Assembly (NCBI RefSeq): GCF_003762835.1 | Contig: NZ_RJWA01000005.1 | Location: 310,001-374,000, forward strand | Origin: Micromonospora sp. HM5-17 | Lineage (GTDB): Bacteria; Actinomycetota; Actinomycetes; Mycobacteriales; Micromonosporaceae | Direction: 5' to 3' | DNA length: 64,000 nucleotides | Shown here: positions 1 to 8,400 of the stretch, one piece after another | Layout: each line of letters opens with the position of its first letter | How positions within the stretch are numbered: the first letter of the stretch is position 1 | Notes under the pieces: model-generated | The model's database searches: none | What the model was told of the DNA's origin: nothing | The model's input: only the letters and a program-made list of their open reading frames with translations | Program-made: the position numbers and the translations under genes

Positions 1-43
1 GATCAGCCAGACCATCACCCGAGCGTGGCGGGTCGCCCCCTGA
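1..43 (+). CDS. C-terminal tail of an unidentified gene (partial, cut by window edge)
   Basis: Reading from base 2, the frame gives the tail ISQTITRAWRVAP and a TGA at 41-43. Only 13 codons are visible, so no family can be named. The call rests on its position just ahead of a very strong hairpin at 63-100, as expected for the end of a transcription unit entering from the left. It could also be chance, since GC-rich DNA is open in several frames. Confidence 0.35.
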   Translation, partial: ISQTITRAWRVAP

Positions 44-62
44 GCACGCCGCCGACGGAGAT

Positions 63-100
63 CCCCGGGGCCCGGGCCGACCACGGCCCGGGCCCCGGGG
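63..100. terminator. Perfect 17-bp stem hairpin
   Basis: Bases 63-79 and 84-100 are exact reverse complements around a 4-base loop (ACCA). The sequence then reads CCGTTTCGT, with only a short T run. It sits between a gene ending at 43 on the plus strand and one ending at 253 on the minus strand, so it could stop transcription from both sides. Bases 101-252 hold nothing else I recognise. Confidence 0.8.
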
Positions 101-252
101 CCGTTTCGTCACGGCCGTGGCCCGGCGCCACCACGGGTGTTCCGACGCGACGGTGACCCGGCGCCACCCCTACCGCCCCGAGAGGGGAGCCGCCGGCCCC
201 GATCCGCACGCCATGGAGATCCGCGGACCTCGGCCGAGCTCGCGCCGGCCGG

Positions 253-603
253 TCAGACCGGGCGCCGCCCCGGGAACCCGCACTCGATTCGGTGGTACCA
301 CGCCACGTCGTCGTCACCCTCCAACCAGCACCACAGCACCGGCCGGCCGTCCCGCTCGCCGGGGATGTCGAGCAGCACCGGGGCGACCCCCTTGACCTGG
401 ATGTCGTGCCTGGCCAGCTCCTCCAGGATGTTGAAGATCCGCGCCTCCAGGCCCTTGACCTCGGGCAGGCCGCCGAGCGGACTCGTCCCGCGCGTGGCCA
501 GGTCAGCGCGGAGTTCGGCCAGGTCGGCGCGGAGCCGGATGAGTTCGTCGATCCGGGGACGCATCGTGGCGATCATGTGCCGCGCCTGGGCGAGGGTGAA
601 CAC
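253..603 (-). CDS. DUF2203 family protein
   Basis: 116 residues from a GTG at 603, where the family-typical start VFTLAQARHMIATMRPRIDE begins. Longer reading frames upstream are low-complexity Arg/Pro. The N-terminal half is a predicted helical hairpin rich in Leu/Arg/Glu. The C-terminal half is a compact domain holding LWCWLEG and DDVAWYHRIE, motifs I associate with DUF2203. The biochemical role of the family is not known. It lies about 100 bp downstream of proC on the same strand, so the two may be co-transcribed. Confidence 0.75.
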   Translation of the reverse strand: MFTLAQARHMIATMRPRIDELIRLRADLAELRADLATRGTSPLGGLPEVKGLEARIFNILEELARHDIQVKGVAPVLLDIPGERDGRPVLWCWLEGDDDVAWYHRIECGFPGRRPV

Positions 604-703
604 GTCAGACAGTATCGACCACGGCCGGGGACGGCAGGCCGACGGACCGGGGCGGTGCGAAGCCGGGGGTCGCCGAGCGGCACACGCGCCGGGACGGCCC
701 GGC

Positions 704-1522
704 TCACTCGTGCTGGGCGGCGATCTCCCGGGCCCGGTCGCGGGCGGCCTCGAGCGCGGCGAGCAGCGCGGCCCGGACACCGTGGTTCTCCAGCTCGCGA
801 ATCGCCGAGATGGTGGTCCCGGCCGGCGAGGTCACCGCCTCGCGCAGCTTGACCGGATGCTCGCCCGAGTCCCGCAACATGATGGCGGAGCCGATGGCGG
901 TCTGGACGATCAGCTCGTGGGCGACCTGGCGGGGCAGTCCGAGGAGGATCCCCGCGTCCACCATCGCCTCGACCAGCAGGTAGAAGTAGGCCGGACCGGA
1001 GCCGGAGAGCGCGGTGACCGCGTCCTGCTGCGACTCGGGCACCCGCATCGTCGCCCCCAGCGGCCGGAACATCTCCTCGGCCAGCGCCAGGTGCTCGTCG
1101 GTGGCGTGGGAACCGGCGGAGATCGCGGTCATCGCCTCGTCGACCAGGGCCGGGGTGTTGGTCATGACCCGGATCACCGGGGTCCCCTCCGGAAGCCGCC
1201 GGGCGAAGAAGCTCGTCGGCAACCCGGCGCAGAGCGAGATCACCAGCTTGTCGGCCGGCACCTTCGGCCCGATCTCCTCCAGCAGCGCCTCCGCGTCCTG
1301 CGGCTTCACCGCGACAGCGAGGACGTCCGCCTCGGTCACCGCCGTGAGGTTGTCCACCACGGCCACGCCGTACCGGGCGGTGATCTCCTCGGCCCGGGCC
1401 GGCCGCCGGGTGGTGGCGAGCAGCCGATCCACCGGCCACCCGGCCCGGAGCAGACCGGAGAGCATCAACTCGCCGATCTTCCCGGTGCCGATCACGGCCA
1501 CCGTGTGTACGCCCGGCGCCAT
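704..1522 (-). CDS. proC: Pyrroline-5-carboxylate reductase
   Basis: 272 residues, normal for ProC. It catalyses the last step of proline synthesis, NAD(P)H-dependent reduction of 1-pyrroline-5-carboxylate, in the cytosol. The N-terminal Rossmann motif VAVIGTGKIGELML is clear, followed by VKPQD and the conserved MTNTPALV. The family signature ALSGSGPAYFYLLVEAM and the C-terminal SPAGTTISAI stretch of the dimer and active-site region are all present. ATG start at 1522. The 234-bp gap to pfkA upstream leaves room for its own promoter. No proA or proB is nearby, so it stands alone as in many actinobacteria. Confidence 0.95.
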   Translation of the reverse strand: MAPGVHTVAVIGTGKIGELMLSGLLRAGWPVDRLLATTRRPARAEEITARYGVAVVDNLTAVTEADVLAVAVKPQDAEALLEEIGPKVPADKLVISLCAGLPTSFFARRLPEGTPVIRVMTNTPALVDEAMTAISAGSHATDEHLALAEEMFRPLGATMRVPESQQDAVTALSGSGPAYFYLLVEAMVDAGILLGLPRQVAHELIVQTAIGSAIMLRDSGEHPVKLREAVTSPAGTTISAIRELENHGVRAALLAALEAARDRAREIAAQHE

Positions 1523-1756
1523 CGTTCCTCCTCAACTGGTGGTGGTGTCACGCCGTCGCGGGCAAACGCCCGCCCGGTCGGGGTCGCCCGCCGCCCGGCG
1601 CGAGCGTCGCCCGCCGACCAGGTGGGACGCGTCGTCCGCCGGCCGGCGGGAGGCCGAGTCCGACCGCGTGAAGCCGGAGGCGGCGGGCGGCCCACCCGAA
1701 CGTGGTCCGCCCGCCGCCGTACAGCTCAGCGCGCGCCGGTGACCCGGCGCGGGGCG

Positions 1757-2785
1757 TCAGCTCCCGAAGAAGACCTCGGCCTCGGTGTAGCGCTCCAGCG
1801 GCACCGTCTTCAGCTCGCGGGTCGCCTCGGACAGCGGTACCCGGACGATGTTGGTGCCCTGCAACGCCACCATCTTGCCCCAGTCGCCGTCGTGGACGGC
1901 GTCGATCGCCTGAAGCCCGAGCCGGGTGGCGAGCACCCGGTCGAAGGCGGTCGGGGTGCCACCGCGCTGGATGTGCCCGAGGACGACCGTCCGGGCCTCC
2001 TTGCCGGTCTTGGCCTCCAGCTGCTCGGCGAGCCACTGCCCGATGCCGCCGAGGCGAACGTGCCCGAACGCGTCCCGCTCCTGGGTCTGGAGGATCATCT
2101 GGCCCTCCAGCGGCTGGGCGCCCTCGGCGACCACCACGATCGGGGCGTACTGGTGCTGGAAACGCTTCTCGACGTAGCCGGCGACCTGGTCCACGTCGAA
2201 CGGCCGCTCCGGAAGCAGGATCACGTTGGCGCCGCCGGCGAGGCCGGCGTGCAGCGCGATCCAGCCGGCGTGCCGGCCCATCACCTCGACGACCAGGGTG
2301 CGGTGGTGGCTCTCGGCCGTGGTGTGCAGCCGGTCGATCGCCTCCATCGCGATGTTGACCGCGGTGTCGAAGCCGAAGGTGTAGTCGGTGGCGCCGAGGT
2401 CGTTGTCGATCGTCTTCGGCACGCCCACCACCTGGACGCCGAGCTCGTGGAGCTTGGTCGCGACGCCGAGGGTGTCCTCACCGCCGATCGCCACCAGGGC
2501 GTCGACGCCCTGCTCCGCGAGGTTGTTCTTGATCCGCTCGACACCGTTCTCGATCTTGAACGGGTTGGTCCGGGAGGAGCCCAGGATGGTGCCGCCGCGC
2601 GGCAGGATACCCCGGACCTCCGCGATGCCGAGCGGCTTCGTCAGCCCTTCCAGCGGGCCCCGCCACCCGTCGCGGAACCCGACGAATTCGTGGCCGTAGC
2701 TGGTGACGCCCTTGCGCACCACCGCTCGGATCACCGCGTTCAGACCCGGGCAGTCACCACCACCGGTGAGCACGCCGATACGCAT
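1757..2785 (-). CDS. pfkA: 6-phosphofructokinase
   Basis: 342 residues. Phosphorylates fructose 6-phosphate in glycolysis. The start is the ATG at 2785 (MRIGVLTGGGDCPGLN), preceded by GGAGG. The much longer open frame upstream is compositionally non-coding. Motifs: GGGDCPGLNAVIR (nucleotide site), GGEDTLGVA, PKTIDNDL with the catalytic Asp, and EVMGRHAGWIAL. The GGEDT/GGxD pattern and the length fit the actinobacterial group that includes both ATP- and PPi-dependent enzymes. In that group the residue after GGD, and the Lys or Gly near position 124, decide the phosphoryl donor, which I have not assigned. Confidence 0.93.
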   Translation of the reverse strand: MRIGVLTGGGDCPGLNAVIRAVVRKGVTSYGHEFVGFRDGWRGPLEGLTKPLGIAEVRGILPRGGTILGSSRTNPFKIENGVERIKNNLAEQGVDALVAIGGEDTLGVATKLHELGVQVVGVPKTIDNDLGATDYTFGFDTAVNIAMEAIDRLHTTAESHHRTLVVEVMGRHAGWIALHAGLAGGANVILLPERPFDVDQVAGYVEKRFQHQYAPIVVVAEGAQPLEGQMILQTQERDAFGHVRLGGIGQWLAEQLEAKTGKEARTVVLGHIQRGGTPTAFDRVLATRLGLQAIDAVHDGDWGKMVALQGTNIVRVPLSEATRELKTVPLERYTEAEVFFGS

Positions 2786-3254
2786 GATCTGCTCATCCTC
2801 CAGGAGCCTTTGATGTAGCCCGTCAAGCCCCAGGGTCGAAGTCACGTCAGACCGTCGGCGTCGTTGCCGGCCGGGGCGGGCCGTCATTGCGCACTGTAGT
2901 CGCCCGCCCAAAGGCAGACCAGCGCGCCCCATCCCCCGCCGCCTGAGCAGCACGAAGAGAATGATTTGATCATGTTCCGGACGGTTCGGACCGGCGCCGG
3001 CCACCCGTCGGGCCGCACGGGACCGGTCTTTGGCGACACGGTCGACGGCGCCCGGCCCGGGTCGATGCTCCCGGACGCGACCGACGGTGTCGGCGGCGGG
3101 GCTCGGCACCCCACCCGGGACCGGGACGGGCTGGGTCGCTGTTTGAGCCCGGCACGGGCCCGTACGCGCGCCCACCGCCCGCAAGCCCTCCCCCACACCC
3201 TGGCCGCCTCACGGGCCCGAACGCGCGTCGCCCGCCGGCGCCGGCGACGCGGGG
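2786..3254. other. Intergenic region upstream of pfkA
   Basis: About 470 bases with no convincing gene. Open frames here are Arg/Pro/Gly-rich and lack homology-like patterns. A short AT-richer patch near 2953-2980 (contains AATGATTTGATCATG) is the only local drop in GC and is the best guess for the pfkA promoter area. I could not place clear -35 and -10 boxes. Confidence 0.4.
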
Positions 3255-3749
3255 TCAGGCGTGCATCGCCCGCCAGCGGGCGAGGTTGTGTCGCGCGTCC
3301 ACCAGGGCGTCATGCCGCTCGGCGGTGGCGTCCGGCAGCGGGGGGCGCCCCCGGTCGTCCCAGCGCTGCCGCAACTCCCGGGTGAAGCGGGGGATCTCCT
3401 GGGGCAACGCCGGCATCGGACCCCAGAGCTGCGCCAGCGCCACGTGGTCGTACGCCGCGTACCAGGCCCAGAGCTCCAGCTCCTCCCCGGGCCGGTCCCG
3501 GATCGGCTCCAGGAGAAACTCGTAGAGGTCGTCGCGGATCCGCGCCCGGGAGCGCCAGGCCCGGTCGCCGGGAGACGGCAACCGGTCCAGGACGTGCCGC
3601 CGTACCCACGGCACCGCCCTGGACTCGTCGAACTCGGTGGAAACGGCGTAGAACTCGCGACCGTACTCGTCGACGACGCCGATCGACACGAGGTCGATCA
3701 GCCGGCCGTCCTCGATGAACTCGCAGTCGTAGAAGTAGCGGTAGACCAT
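3255..3749 (-). CDS. 3'-5' exoribonuclease, Rv2179c-like DEDDh family
   Basis: 164 residues starting at ATG 3749 (VYRYFYDCEFIEDGR). An ATG nine bases further up is also possible. The protein keeps the RNase T-like fold motifs: first acidic pair in YDCEF, then YAAYDHVAL for the second Asp, and HDALVDARHNLARW for the final His and Asp of the DEDDh active site. The mycobacterial relative Rv2179c is an RNase T-like 3' exoribonuclease acting on RNA with 3' extensions. Length matches the family. It stands alone on the minus strand, divergent from the Crp gene. Confidence 0.85.
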   Translation of the reverse strand: MVYRYFYDCEFIEDGRLIDLVSIGVVDEYGREFYAVSTEFDESRAVPWVRRHVLDRLPSPGDRAWRSRARIRDDLYEFLLEPIRDRPGEELELWAWYAAYDHVALAQLWGPMPALPQEIPRFTRELRQRWDDRGRPPLPDATAERHDALVDARHNLARWRAMHA

Positions 3750-4143
3750 CACCGCCATCCTCGCCCATCCCGCGCCGTCGCCACGGGCCGGGTCGGCGGA
3801 ACCGCCCGTCCCGGGCACCCGTCCGGCGGGCGGTTCGGCGCAGCCACGCCGCGACGGCCGGTGGGTCCCCTCACCCGCCGGCCGTCCGGCCCCCACGCCC
3901 CCAGGACCCGCCACGCCCCCGTCCGGCCCCCACGAGCGGCGACTCCAGCCTCAGCATGCCGGCCGGTTGGCGACAGAACTGTCACAGAAGTGATTTGAGG
4001 GGTGTACAGCAAGCGACAGGGCCGTCATGATCTGATGTGTACCGCTGCCGGACTCCTACCGGTATCAGTTTCACGTTGCCACTTCGGTCGGTTGCGGGTC
4101 GTCCGAGGGCAATACGGGTATTTCACCGGGGAGGGGTTGAGCC
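3750..4143. promoter_or_regulatory. Divergent promoter region between exoribonuclease and Crp genes
   Basis: 394 bases without a gene. Composition becomes less GC-rich from about 3977 to 4125. Two identical GTGTAC hexamers lie at 4002-4007 and 4037-4042. A CTGTCACAG stretch lies near 3979. A strong Shine-Dalgarno (GGGGAGGGG, 4128-4136) precedes the Crp start. These are candidates only; no standard promoter pair was fixed. Confidence 0.35.
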
Positions 4144-4836
4144 TTGGAGGTTCGCCTGCCTGAGCCGGGCGACGCCCTCACCGGCGTCGAGATGTTCGCC
4201 GGCCTCGAGCCCGAGGTGCGTCAACGCGTGATCGCCGCCGCGGTCCCGCGCACCTACCGCAAGGGCCAACTGTTGTTCGTCGAGAACGACCCGGGCGAGT
4301 CCCTGATCGTGCTGCGCCGGGGGGCGGTGGCGGTGTTCCGCACCGCGCCGACCGGCGAGCGGGCCGTGCTCAACGTCATCCGCCCCCCCGACGTCCTCGG
4401 CGAGGTGTCCCTGCTGGACGCCTCCACCCGCTCGGCGTCCGCCGAGGCCATCGAGGACTGCAGCGCCCTGGCGCTGTCCCGGGGTGCCTTCATGGAGCTG
4501 GTGCACTCCAACCCGCGGATCCTCGACGCGGTGATGCGGTCGCTCGGCGGGCTGATCCGGCGGCTCACCGAGCAGAACGCCGACCACGTCTTCCTCGACC
4601 TGCCCGGCCGGGTCGCCAAGACGCTGGTCCGGCTCGCCGGTGAGAGCCAGGCACCGATGATCACCATCGAGCTGAACCAGAGCCAGCTCGCCGAGATGGC
4701 CGGGGGCTCGCGGCAGAGCGTCAACCAGGCCATCGGCTCGTTCGCCAGCCGGGGCTGGCTGCGGACCGAGGGGCGCCGGATCGTCGTCACCGACGTCGCG
4801 GCGCTACGCCGGCGCGCCGGCATGACCGAACGCTGA
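4144..4836 (+). CDS. Crp/Fnr-family transcriptional regulator
   Basis: 230 residues with a TTG start at 4144, chosen because GGGGAGGGG lies 7 bases upstream. An ATG at 4192 would clip the first helix. Residues 15-135 form a cyclic-nucleotide-binding domain. The phosphate-binding cassette G86-E87 to R96-S97-A98 (LGEVSLLDASTRSA) is intact, so cAMP or a related nucleotide is a plausible ligand. Residues 150-225 carry the winged helix, with the recognition helix in GGSRQSVNQAIGSF. No Fe-S cysteine cluster is present, which argues against an Fnr-type sensor. The next plus-strand gene encodes a class III nucleotide cyclase, which suggests a functional link. Confidence 0.9.
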   Translation: MEVRLPEPGDALTGVEMFAGLEPEVRQRVIAAAVPRTYRKGQLLFVENDPGESLIVLRRGAVAVFRTAPTGERAVLNVIRPPDVLGEVSLLDASTRSASAEAIEDCSALALSRGAFMELVHSNPRILDAVMRSLGGLIRRLTEQNADHVFLDLPGRVAKTLVRLAGESQAPMITIELNQSQLAEMAGGSRQSVNQAIGSFASRGWLRTEGRRIVVTDVAALRRRAGMTER

Positions 4837-4996
4837 GCCCACCGCCGGCGATCACCCGGCCAGCCAAGATCTCCCGGTCCCGGGACACCGATCCCGGACC
4901 CCGGACCCGGACCCCGCTCCCGAGACACGAATCGGGCGCCCCGGAGCGGCGCCACGCCAGCCCCGGGACGCCCGAGCAACGGGACGCGGAGGATGA

Positions 4997-5188
4997 TCAG
5001 GTCGGCCCCAGCCAGTCCGTCCCCTCCTGGCCGCCGCCCGTCGACCCCGGCTCGGCGCTCTCGCCGGCAACGATCCCCGCGGCCTGGAGCTTGGCCAGGG
5101 TGGCGGCGTCCACATCGATCATGTCCCCCGCGGAGTGACCGACACCGTTGCCGTCGGTCCACTCCTTCTCCAGCCGGACGTACACCAT
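4997..5188 (-). CDS. Small conserved protein, phage DUF7302-like
   Basis: 63 residues from a GTG or ATG-type start at 5188 (VYVRLEKEWTDGNGVGHSAG). The pattern VRLxKEWTDxxGxxHxxGD followed by IDVDAATLAKLQAAGI resembles small beta-rich proteins found in actinophage head regions and as single genes in actinomycete chromosomes. The C-terminal 15 residues are flexible (Gly/Ser/Pro/Glu). It lies between and antiparallel to the Crp and cyclase genes. Function unknown. The family name is from memory and should be checked. Confidence 0.6.
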   Translation of the reverse strand: MVYVRLEKEWTDGNGVGHSAGDMIDVDAATLAKLQAAGIVAGESAEPGSTGGGQEGTDWLGPT

Positions 5189-5429
5189 CGCCCCATCTCC
5201 CTGTCAGTCGCCGATCGTCGGCGGCACCGAGAGTATCGTGGATCTCCACTCCGCGGAGTGTCCGCTAGCCAACAGCCTGGTTCCCGACACTGGACTCCGC
5301 CGGCAATACTCGGCAATGGCGATCGATGACCTCTGGTCCGCACCCGACCCGGTCGCCCACGACTCGCCCCACCGGCTTCGGCCGGGGCCGGGTGCCGCCC
5401 CGGCAGACAGCACACCACGACGACGCTGT

Positions 5430-5435
5430 AGGAGG
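5430..5435 (+). promoter_or_regulatory. Shine-Dalgarno AGGAGG preceding an ATC codon
   Basis: A consensus AGGAGG ends five bases before ATC 5441-5443. No ATG, GTG, TTG or CTG occurs in this frame between the upstream stop (TAG 5429-5431) and the GTG at 5621. The GTG at 5621 has no recognisable ribosome binding site (preceding bases CGGCAGACAACC). This site therefore decides the start of the cyclase gene. Confidence 0.7.
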
Positions 5436-5440
5436 TCGGC

Positions 5441-8400
5441 ATCTCCGCTCCGTGTGCCACCTGCGGCCGAACCGCCGCGGCCGGCGACCGATTCTGCGGC
5501 GGCTGCGGGCGCGAGCTCACCCCGCTCTGCTCGCGGTGCGAGCGGCCGCTCGCCCCCGACGTCGCCTTCTGTACGGCCTGCGGCGCGCCCCGGCCCGGTC
5601 GGCCAGAACGGCAGACAACCGTGTCCCAGGAGGACCGGCGGCGGGTCAGCGTGCTCTTCGTCGACCTCATCGACTTCACCCCGTACGTCGAACGCGCCGA
5701 CCCGGAGCTCGTCCGCGGGATGCAGACCGCCTTCTTCTCGGCGGCCCGCCGGGTCATCGTCCAGTACGGCGGGGTGGTGGAGAAGTACATCGGCGACGCG
5801 GTGATGGCACTGTTCGGGGCGCCCGTGGCGACCGAGACCGACGCGCTGCGCTGCGTCCACGCCGGACTGGAGCTCCAGCGGGTGCTGACCCGGCTCGCCC
5901 CGACCGGCGCCGACCACCTGCGGTTCCGGGTCGGGGTCGCCACCGGCGAGGCGCTGGTGGACGTCTCGGCGGCCCGGGACGGCGGCCAGGCGATCGTGGC
6001 CGGCGACGTGGTCAACACCGCCTCCCGGATGCAGTCGGTGGCGCCGCCGGGCGGGGTGCTGGTCTGCGGCACCACGTACGCGTTGACCCGCGACGCGATC
6101 CGGTACGCCGAGCAGGCCCCGGTGACGCTACGCGGGCGCTCCTCGCCGACCGAGGTCTGGCTGGCGCTCTCCGCCGTCCTCCGGCACCCCCCGGAACGGG
6201 AGACCGACACCACGCCGCTGATCGACCGCGAACACGAACTGGGCCTACTGGTCAACGCCCTACACCGGTCCATCCAGGACCGGCTGCCCCAGTTGGTCAC
6301 CGTGCTCGGACACGCCGGGATCGGCAAGAGCCGCCTGGTCCGGGAGCTGTTCCGGCACACCGAACGGCTGACCGACCAGCCGCTGACCTGGCGGGTCGGC
6401 CGCTGCCCGCCGTTCGGGGAGAACGTCACCTTCGCCGCGCTGGCCGACATCGTCAAGGCCGAGGCGGGGATTCTCGACACCGACTCCGCCGACGTCGCGA
6501 CCCGGCGGCTGGAGTCGACGCTGGCCGAGCTGGTCGGCCCGGGCGAGGCGGACCGGCTGATGGACGCGCTGCGACCGGTGGTCGGACTGCCCGGACCCGC
6601 GCTGCCGGCCGAGGAGGCCGAGTCCGCCTGGCGACGCTTCCTGGTCGCGCTCGCCGCGCGCCGGCCGACGGTGCTGGTCTTCGAGGACCTGCACTGGGCC
6701 GACGAGGCGATGCTCAACTTCGTCGAGCTGCTCGCGGCGTACGCGCAGAACGTGCCGCTGCTGCTGCTCTGCACGGCCCGGCCCGAGTTGGTCAAGCGGG
6801 ATCCGAGCTGGGCGGGGACGATCACGGGCTCGCTGACCATCACCCTCCCGCCGCTGCGGGACACCGCCATCGCCGCGCTCTACCGCCACATCTTCGGCCA
6901 GGCGGCGTTCTCGACCGAGATGCTCAGCCCGCTGGTGGAGGTCGCCGACGGCAACCCGCTCTACGCCCACGAGTACGTCCGGATGCTGATGGAGCAGGGC
7001 GCGTTACGCCAGGCCGGGCGGGGGTGGTCGTTGGAGAAGCGGCACGAGCTGCCGATGCCGGAGAGCGTGCACGCGGTCATCGCCAACCGGGTCGACCTGC
7101 TCGACACGCCGGACCGGGCGGTGCTGCTGGCCGCCTCGGTGGTCGGCATGCAGTTCTGGCCGGGCGCGGTCGCCGCCGCGCTCGGGCAGCCGGTCGAGGC
7201 GGTCGAGCGGTCCCTGCGCCGGCTGGAGCAGCGCGACTTCGTCCACGAGCAGCCCACCTCCACGATGGAGGGCCAGCCGGAGTTCCGGTTCCGGCACATC
7301 CTCGTCCGCGACGTCTGCTACCAGCGGCTGCCACGGACCGAGCGGGTCGCCCGACACGAACGCACCGCCGACTGGCTGAACAGCATGTCGCAGGGCCGGG
7401 AGACGGACCTGGCCGAGGTGCTGGCCCACCACCGCTGGGCGGCCCACGAGATCGCCCACACCCTCGGGGTGGACACCGCCCGGTACGCCCCGCCGGCCCG
7501 GGAGGCGCTGCACCGGGCTGCCCGCCGGGCGTACGCCCTGCACGCGCTGGACGTGGCGGCCAACCACGCGGCCCGGGCGCTGGGGCTGGCCGACGACACC
7601 GACCCGGTGGGCCGGCTCCGGCTGGAGCTGCTGAGTACCGAGATCGCGTACTTCCGGGACGGCACCGCCTTCCTGGCCGGCGGCGGCACCGACCAGCTCC
7701 GTACGCTGGCGGAACGCCTCTTCGCGTACGGCGAGCACGGTGACGCGGCCCGGGCCTGGACCCTGCTCGGACAGGCCGCCTGGCTGCGGGCCGACCGCGC
7801 CGGCGCGCTGTCCTGCCTGGACCGGGCCGTCGAACTCTTCGACGCGCTGCCGGACACGCCGCAGAAGGCGGACGCCTACGCCGAGCTGGGCCGGCTGCAC
7901 ATGCTCAACTACGAACACGAACCGGCGATCGCGGCGGCGGGTGCCGCGGCCGACATCGCCGAACGGCTCGGGCTGGTCGAGACCCAGGCCAACGCCCGGA
8001 TCACCGTCGCGACCGCCCGCTACCAGGCCGGGGATCCGGCCGGGCTGGCCGAGCTGTACGACATCCACCAGTTCTGCCAGACCCACCAGCTGCTCGCCCT
8101 GCCCCGGGCGGTACAGAACCTCGCCTACGCGGTCCGCGAGGAGGGCGACTGGATCCGCTCGGGCGAGATCCTCGCCGCGTGTCCCGCCCTGGCCCGGGGC
8201 GAGGCGCTGGCGACCGGCGGCTCGGGGGAGGCGATGCGGGCGTACTGCGAGGGCGAGTTCGGTCGGCTGCTGGCCGCCGCGGACGCCTTCGTCGACACCC
8301 CGGCCGGGCGGTGGGACATGCAGGTCCGCGGGGTACGGGCGTACCTGCGGGTGCTCCGGGACGAACCGGTGCCCGGCGCGACGGCCGGCCCCCGGACGGC

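Noticed and set aside
137-2818. An 893-codon plus-strand open frame across proC and pfkA
   Set aside because: It is the antisense shadow of DUF2203, proC and pfkA. Its protein is Arg/Gly/His/Pro-rich with no motifs, as expected in GC-rich DNA.
5326-7743. 805-codon frame overlapping the cyclase gene
   Set aside because: It is in another frame of a gene with clear motifs (cyclase and ATPase) and has low-complexity Arg/Pro/Gly composition.
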